Source: Acidobacteriota bacterium
GTDB lineage: Bacteria > Acidobacteriota > Holophagae > Acanthopleuribacterales > Acanthopleuribacteraceae
DNA length: 45,950 nt
Direction: 5' to 3'
Assembly (NCBI GenBank): GCA_002747255.1
Contig: PDUC01000056.1
Coordinates: forward strand, 1 to 45,950
This document shows, one piece after another, positions 42,020 through 45,950 of this stretch (positions within the stretch are counted from its first letter, which is position 1; each line of letters opens with the position of its first letter). The notes beneath the pieces are model-generated. The model saw only the letters and a list, made by a program, of their open reading frames with translations, made no database searches and was not told the DNA's origin. The position numbers were made by a program, and so were the translations under genes.

Positions 42020-43024
42020 TTACTTTCGCTTGATAACGGAAAAAAGACATTTTGGCCAGGATGGAGGATAACCTCTCGGAGAGAAACAACCCGTTAAACT
42101 GTAGACAAGCATCCAGAAGTGTTTGGACAGATAGTGCAAGGATCGTTTCTGAATAAGCAGATAGAGCACAGGAAGAAGGACGAGGTTGAGACTTAAAAAG
42201 AAAACAGCCAGAACAAACAGCAAAACGCGATGCGTCATGAAATGAAAAAGCCCCCGATGTTTCAGGAAAAACACATCATGAGCCATAAAATTGACCAGCG
42301 AGGTATGCGTGTGGTTGGTCATTTTTTCAATGGATCTTCCGCCTTCGTGAATAACTACAGCATCTGAACAGTAATAAACCTGAAAACCGCTTTTCCTGTA
42401 TCTCGCGCACAGATCCATATCGTCTAAAAAGAGCGGTATACGCTCGTCAAAGCCACCCATTGCTTGAAATTCACTGCGTCTGACCAAAAAGCACGAGCCC
42501 TGAATACAGGCAGTGAGTCCACTTCGTTGATAGCTCTCATCCTGTTTGTATCGGCTCCTGACAAGTTGGTTGTAAACAGATGAAAAGAGCGTGTAAGAAC
42601 CAAGTAGAGACAAAATTCCAGGCAATGACCGCCTGCACGAGCGCACCACCTCGCCGTCTGGTTCGACAACCATCGGACCGCAAATCCCCACTTCGGGTTG
42701 GTTTTCCATGACTTTTAGCAGCGGCTCAATCCCCGTCTCGGTGAGCTGGCAGTCCGGGTTGAGAAGCAAAACAAAGGGTGTTGTGGCAAGCTGAACCCCT
42801 TGATTGGCCGCAATAGCGAAACCCAGATTGGAGTCATTGACACATAAGCAAACGCGCTTTTTTAACCGCTCTTTATGCTCGTCTGTAAGCGAGTTGTTAT
42901 CCACCACAATCACTTCAAAGGAGCCGTCTTTTACATGACGATCAAGCGACTGGATGGCTTTCATCGTGTAGTCAAAACTCTTCCAGTTGACTATAACAAC
43001 AGATACTTTCTTTTCATTGACCAT
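42020..43024 (-). CDS. Family 2 glycosyltransferase
   Basis: A protein of about 334 residues that transfers sugars from nucleotide-sugars, like rhamnosyltransferases of surface polysaccharide. The GT-A core begins VSVVIVNWKSFDYTMKAI; the sugar and metal site is VLLLNPDCQL; and GGFDERIPLFLDDMDLCARY is the acceptor block. A C-terminal membrane segment (RVLLFVLAVFFLSLNLVLL, then PVLYLLIQ) anchors it. ATG 43024 with GAGG eight bases upstream is preferred; the frame stays open to 43240, but the extra 72 residues match nothing. It is convergent with flgH. Confidence 0.85.
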   Translation of the reverse strand: MVNEKKVSVVIVNWKSFDYTMKAIQSLDRHVKDGSFEVIVVDNNSLTDEHKERLKKRVCLCVNDSNLGFAIAANQGVQLATTPFVLLLNPDCQLTETGIEPLLKVMENQPEVGICGPMVVEPDGEVVRSCRRSLPGILSLLGSYTLFSSVYNQLVRSRYKQDESYQRSGLTACIQGSCFLVRRSEFQAMGGFDERIPLFLDDMDLCARYRKSGFQVYYCSDAVVIHEGGRSIEKMTNHTHTSLVNFMAHDVFFLKHRGLFHFMTHRVLLFVLAVFFLSLNLVLLPVLYLLIQKRSLHYLSKHFWMLVYSLTGCFSPRGYPPSWPKCLFSVIKRK

Positions 43025-43272
43025 CGCCATCACCTCGATCTTGTCCCGGCAGGGAGAACGGAAGGCTTCTTTCAACCCCTGATCTTCTCCTGCCCCTGAA
43101 AAAGCCTTGCCGGCAATAATTGTTAAAACTATTTTCAGAACAGTCGTCTTAACCACTCGTCCAGGACCGTAAGCAACCAGCACCCTGCCTGACTTGACAA
43201 ACCGACTCAGCTCTTTCAAATAGAACCTGAAATACCACACACATCACTCCATTACCCATCAGCCGACCATGT

Positions 43273-43326
43273 AAACTAAACTTGCCAAATTTTCAATAAT
43301 TTGGCAAGTTTAGTTTCGTTTTTTTT
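43273..43326. terminator. Perfect 19-bp inverted repeat followed by T-run
   Basis: Arms 43273-43291 and 43298-43316 (TAAACTTGCCAAATT / AATTTGGCAAGTTTA core) enclose a 6-base loop, TTCAAT, and T8 follows on the plus strand. It has terminator form, yet no plus-strand gene precedes it. It may instead be a transposon end, since a transposase relic begins 50 bp to the right. Confidence 0.55.
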
Positions 43327-43373
43327 AAGTTCAGGGTTTCCAGATCCATCAAATTCTAAAAGCTTTGGCAACA

Positions 43374-43512
43374 TACAGAAACAAAGAGCTCGTTGAGAAG
43401 GCGTTTGGAAACATCAAAGAGCGCTTGAGGCTAAGAAGATGAGAGGTCTCATCAGAAAAGAGTTTAGACGGCAAGTTATTTGTGGAATTCATTGCGCTCA
43501 TCATCCTGATGA
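43374..43512 (+). pseudogene. Remnant of an IS1634-like transposase C terminus
   Basis: From 43374 the frame reads YRNKELVEKAFGNIKERL and ends at a stop near 43440. After a frameshift it continues as VSSEKSLDGKLFVEFIALII. Together these match the end of IS1634-family DDE transposases (NKDLVEKAFGN... then LFVxFxALI). The rest of the gene is absent. The small frame at 43439-43672 is a shadow of this relic. Confidence 0.65.
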
Positions 43513-43681
43513 CACCATTTCACACTTTACTCAATGGCGAGGTGGGTCAGATTTATTCGGTGCCTATTATAAATGCGCAGAACGATGGACTCCTCGACAG
43601 AGTTGTAATAAGCTTTTTAAAGGTGACTGCGGACCTGAATTGTTACTTTTAAATCGAGTTTATAACAGATAGGAGGTTATT

Positions 43682-44263
43682 ATGAGAGGAGTTACATTTT
43701 TTTTAATTGCACTCTTATTCGCATGTTCCCCAAAAAGTGACGATTGCCTGGCGGCAAAACAGTTCATTCAGAGATATAAAGAAAACTTGGTAAAAAAATA
43801 CCAGACATCTCATAGCTATTTTGAAAAAATCGACATTCTGTCCGACATTGAATTACTGAATGCCTTTTTGCTTTCCTACTCCGAGAACAGCGGTTTCATC
43901 CCGGAACTAAAAGAATTGAACCATTTTACAAATTCCCTCGAAACGGGGATAAAAAACGGGGAGGAAGCTGTAATTGGAATGCCAAAAGTTGACTTGGAGT
44001 CGCCTTGTATCGAGCTCTATAAAGTAGTGAATAAGAATACAATTCTGAGTTCGATGTATTTGACCCAAGTTAGATTGTCATTTTGTTATAAGCAGTTGGG
44101 GGAAAAGCAATTGGAGAGCGATGCATTGTTTAAGGCAGGTCAACTTCATCTGGAAATGACAGGTAAATCATATTCTCAAGACCAAGCCGCACAGAAGGAT
44201 TCTAAAAAAGAGCAATTTGGCTATGAATATATGGAAGATCTAGATAGAAAAGGGGTTTTTTAG
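43682..44263 (+). CDS. Hypothetical lipoprotein
   Basis: A 193-residue protein with a type II signal peptide (RGVTFFLIALLFAC; lipid-attached Cys15). AGGAGG precedes the ATG. The mature part is helical and acidic or polar, with four further cysteines that might pair in the periplasm. No domain family is recognised. It is the first of three plus-strand genes on the low-G+C island, 145 bp before the Rhs-tip gene, so it could be linked to that pair; this is an inference. Confidence 0.7.
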   Translation: MRGVTFFLIALLFACSPKSDDCLAAKQFIQRYKENLVKKYQTSHSYFEKIDILSDIELLNAFLLSYSENSGFIPELKELNHFTNSLETGIKNGEEAVIGMPKVDLESPCIELYKVVNKNTILSSMYLTQVRLSFCYKQLGEKQLESDALFKAGQLHLEMTGKSYSQDQAAQKDSKKEQFGYEYMEDLDRKGVF

Positions 44264-44408
44264 CAAGAATCTTTACTTCCAGGTGATACCTGAAAAATAT
44301 ATTTCGACTAAAACTGACATATCCATGAAGCAAGTTGGACCAAATTAGCGCATTCCAAGTTTAGTCCAATTTCTCCAAATGGTGTAAATACAAGAAGGAG
44401 AACAGACG

Positions 44409-44966
44409 TTGACATATTTTGAAAAGACAATAATCATTGCGGCAATTTCACAGTATTACCGAAGTTACACAATTTCAGACCAAAACCCTGTTAATTTATA
44501 TGATCCAAATGGATTGTCTCCGCTTGAACCAGCTTCAGCAAGTGGGTTCCAAAGTGGAGCATGGGGGGAAAGACCGAATTGCTGTAAGGCTGATGCTTTA
44601 AATAAAAGACTAAAACGGATTGGAGAGTTACGAAACGGTGCAGATGGGGAAATTGGCGGTATAAACATGGGAGGGGCCTGGTATATACCTTCGTCGAATA
44701 GCATTGGCTTCACAACAAACACGGACCCTGCTTTATTTGGAGACCCTATCAAACCGACAGGTGATAAATGTGTGGATTTCAGTTTGCGAATCCATGAGTG
44801 GTTTCACTTCACAGACAATAAGGGTGGGAAATGCCCACCAGGAACCACAGAAAACAATTATTTAGATGAAGGAGGCTGTATGGATATTGTTAGTCAACAA
44901 AGAGAGGATAGTGCCTATTCAGAAGAAGCAGCCTCTAAAAAGTCTCTTCTGTCGGGGGCAACATAA
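44409..44966 (+). CDS. Orphan Rhs C-terminal tip with HExxH zincin-like toxin domain
   Basis: A 185-residue protein. Residues 22-36 (ISDQNPVNLYDPNGL) match the last segment of the Rhs core, the NPVN-x-x-DP-x-G hallmark. The rest is a variable tip. It contains IHEWFHF (H129, E130, H133), a zinc HExxH motif, followed by Cys-rich KCPPGTTENNYLDEGGC and EDSAY (166-170), which suits an ExxAY third ligand as in zincin toxins of polymorphic toxin systems. The start is TTG 44409 with AAGGAG eight bases upstream, so it may be expressed as a separate protein. It overlaps the next gene by one base. Confidence 0.7.
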   Translation: MTYFEKTIIIAAISQYYRSYTISDQNPVNLYDPNGLSPLEPASASGFQSGAWGERPNCCKADALNKRLKRIGELRNGADGEIGGINMGGAWYIPSSNSIGFTTNTDPALFGDPIKPTGDKCVDFSLRIHEWFHFTDNKGGKCPPGTTENNYLDEGGCMDIVSQQREDSAYSEEAASKKSLLSGAT

Positions 44967-45556
44967 TGTTTTTTTTATTGATCGTTTTATCTTTTCTTCA
45001 AAACGAAACCATATTGAAAGTGCATTGCAACGGTATTCCGCTTGAAACTCAAATAACTCTTGGGAAAAATAATACACTCTTTAGTTTAACCTACTTTGAA
45101 GATGGAGCCATTGAGTCTTGTTTTCAAGAAAAAAACGGGCAAAGAAATGGAACTGGATTTCAATACTGGTCAAACGGTAACCTGATGAGTCAAACGAGAT
45201 GGGACCAGGGAGTCTTAAAAGCAGGAGTGTTTTTCAAGCCCGACGGTCAGTTCTTTGGAGTTTTAAAGGATGTATCACTGTTTGAGGATTTACGAACATC
45301 GTTAAAAACCAAAACTGCATATTCCTTGGATTACGAAGTGAAACGGGAATGTAGTAGTAAGAACAAGTATATTGTAATAAAAGTGTTTGTTGGACCTGAT
45401 GGCAAAGTACTGTTCATTCAATTTCTTAGATTGCCTAGCTTTAAGGGCTTAGATGTGAGGATTTTCGAAAGACTGGAAAAAACTAATTATTCATTAGATT
45501 GCAAAGATAGCCAAAATGGTTTCATTTCCTTCAACTACATTGTTTCATGGCACTGA
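44966..45556 (+). CDS. MORN/YwqK-like repeat protein, candidate immunity partner
   Basis: A 196-residue protein. A short N-terminal hydrophobic leader (FFLLIVLSFLQNETIL) suggests export. Residues 43-96 (FEDGAIESCFQEKNGQRNGT, GFQYWSNGNLMSQTRW, GVLKAGVFFKPDG) form MORN-variant repeats of the YwqK antitoxin type. The second half (IKVFVGPDGKVLFIQFLRL then LDVRIFERLEKTNY) resembles a TonB C-terminal fold. It starts in the stop of the Rhs tip gene (TAATG), so the two are translationally coupled. Role as immunity is inferred from the arrangement. Confidence 0.65.
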   Translation: MFFLLIVLSFLQNETILKVHCNGIPLETQITLGKNNTLFSLTYFEDGAIESCFQEKNGQRNGTGFQYWSNGNLMSQTRWDQGVLKAGVFFKPDGQFFGVLKDVSLFEDLRTSLKTKTAYSLDYEVKRECSSKNKYIVIKVFVGPDGKVLFIQFLRLPSFKGLDVRIFERLEKTNYSLDCKDSQNGFISFNYIVSWH

Positions 45557-45810
45557 TATTTTTCTGCTTAATAACTCGTGTTCACATCAGCGAAATATAA
45601 GGAGAGTTAGAAGATGAAAAGGACGAAAGTTATTCCTGGAATTACGATCATATGCCACACATTCCTCACTTAAATCAGGTGGAAATTAAGTTGTTTTTTT
45701 ATTTCCCATTGAATAGCGCATATGCAATATGCTTTATTTCAAATATGAAGGTTGAAAAATTAAAAGAAAAACGTAAAAAACTGCTTCAGAGTGCGTTTGA
45801 CAAGATAAAA
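45557..45810. other. Low-G+C stretch after the Rhs-tip pair
   Basis: A small frame (45652-45852) continues from 45601 without a normal start (GELEDEKDESYSWNYDHMPH) and runs into the hairpin zone. It could be a decayed gene of the same island, but nothing supports expression. A 19-codon frame at 45614 with GGAGAG upstream is too short to assess. Confidence 0.35.
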
Positions 45811-45950
45811 GGGACCCGGCGCGACAGCGCAATAGGGACCCGCCTGGGTTAAAAAAAATAGAGTGAAAAAAGACGCCATAGCGTCATTTTTCTCCTTATT
45901 AGGCCCGAAGGGCCGTTTCCCCACCTCGGTGGGGACCAGGGGTACCCCTG
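45811..45950. repeat. Array of GC-rich hairpins at the window edge
   Basis: Successive hairpins are GCGC-GACA-GCGC (45819-45830), ACCC-GCCT-GGGT (45838-45849), GACGC-CATA-GCGTC with A/T flanks (45865-45892, terminator-like), GGCCC-GAA-GGGCC (45902-45914), CCCCACC-TC-GGTGGGG (45919-45934) and the palindrome CAGGGGTACCCCTG (45937-45950). GGGACCCG is also repeated directly (45811, 45835). The array continues beyond the window. Confidence 0.7.

Noticed and set aside
43025-43240. N-terminal extension of the glycosyltransferase
   Set aside because: The extra residues match no GT2 leader, and GAGG with proper spacing supports ATG 43024.

Overview
The window is a gene-dense stretch of a Gram-negative (diderm) bacterial chromosome, roughly half G+C. 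Lipoproteins, a TonB-dependent receptor, an L-ring protein and Tat/Sec exported proteins show the double membrane. Flagellar rod genes behind a sigma-54-type promoter, an MglA-type GTPase with a long acidic tail, a DUF1800/DUF1501 pair, a eukaryotic-type Ser/Thr kinase and a PP2C phosphatase together recall Acidobacteriota (Holophagae-like) or a similar deep-branching free-living lineage. That assignment is an inference; no rRNA or other decisive marker is present.

Left part (1-5.4 kb): a truncated Ser/Thr kinase, MnmD and a PP2C phosphatase on the minus strand, then glutamine-dependent NAD synthetase and an unknown protein on the plus strand. From 5.4 to 8.1 kb lies an accessory patch: tandem and interspersed repeats of the CATTCGTGTCCATTCGTGGTT type that appear to contain dead fragments of GxxExxY-family genes, with an intact HicAB toxin-antitoxin pair embedded between copies.

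From 8.09 to 12.8 kb is a complete thiamine-salvage operon: sigma-70 promoter, TPP riboswitch, two intrinsic terminators, TonB receptor, thiamine pyrophosphokinase and Na+/solute symporter. Together they suggest import of thiamine across both membranes and its activation, repressed by TPP. After a small TPR protein, a GYF-AIM24 fusion and a DUF5610-like protein comes a second plus-strand operon (15.6-20.1 kb): YjbQ, M1 peptidase, a membrane protein and a YihY/BrkB protein.

At 20.2-23.2 kb is a small divergent locus: hemerythrin, a TetR-type regulator fused to two DUF2249 domains, and a polytopic His-containing membrane protein of the NnrS/haem-copper-oxidase-like type. I read it as a nitrosative or redox stress module. 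Then follow RsmI and an RluA-type pseudouridine synthase, two unknown exported proteins, an SGNH hydrolase, an M20 amidohydrolase, an MscS channel, the MglA-like GTPase, DUF1501/DUF1800, and an smpB-amidohydrolase-nth operon. The plus-strand flgF-flgG-flgA-flgH operon and a convergent glycosyltransferase follow.

The right end (43.2-45.95 kb) is a low-G+C accessory island. It holds a 19-bp perfect inverted repeat, a frameshifted IS1634-like transposase tail, a lipoprotein, an orphan Rhs tip carrying an HExxH...ExxAY zincin-like toxin domain, an overlapping MORN/YwqK-like partner (possible immunity protein), and a run of hairpins at the window edge. The most interesting leads are the orphan Rhs-zincin pair, the TetR-DUF2249 module, the TPP-controlled uptake operon, and the terminal hairpin array.
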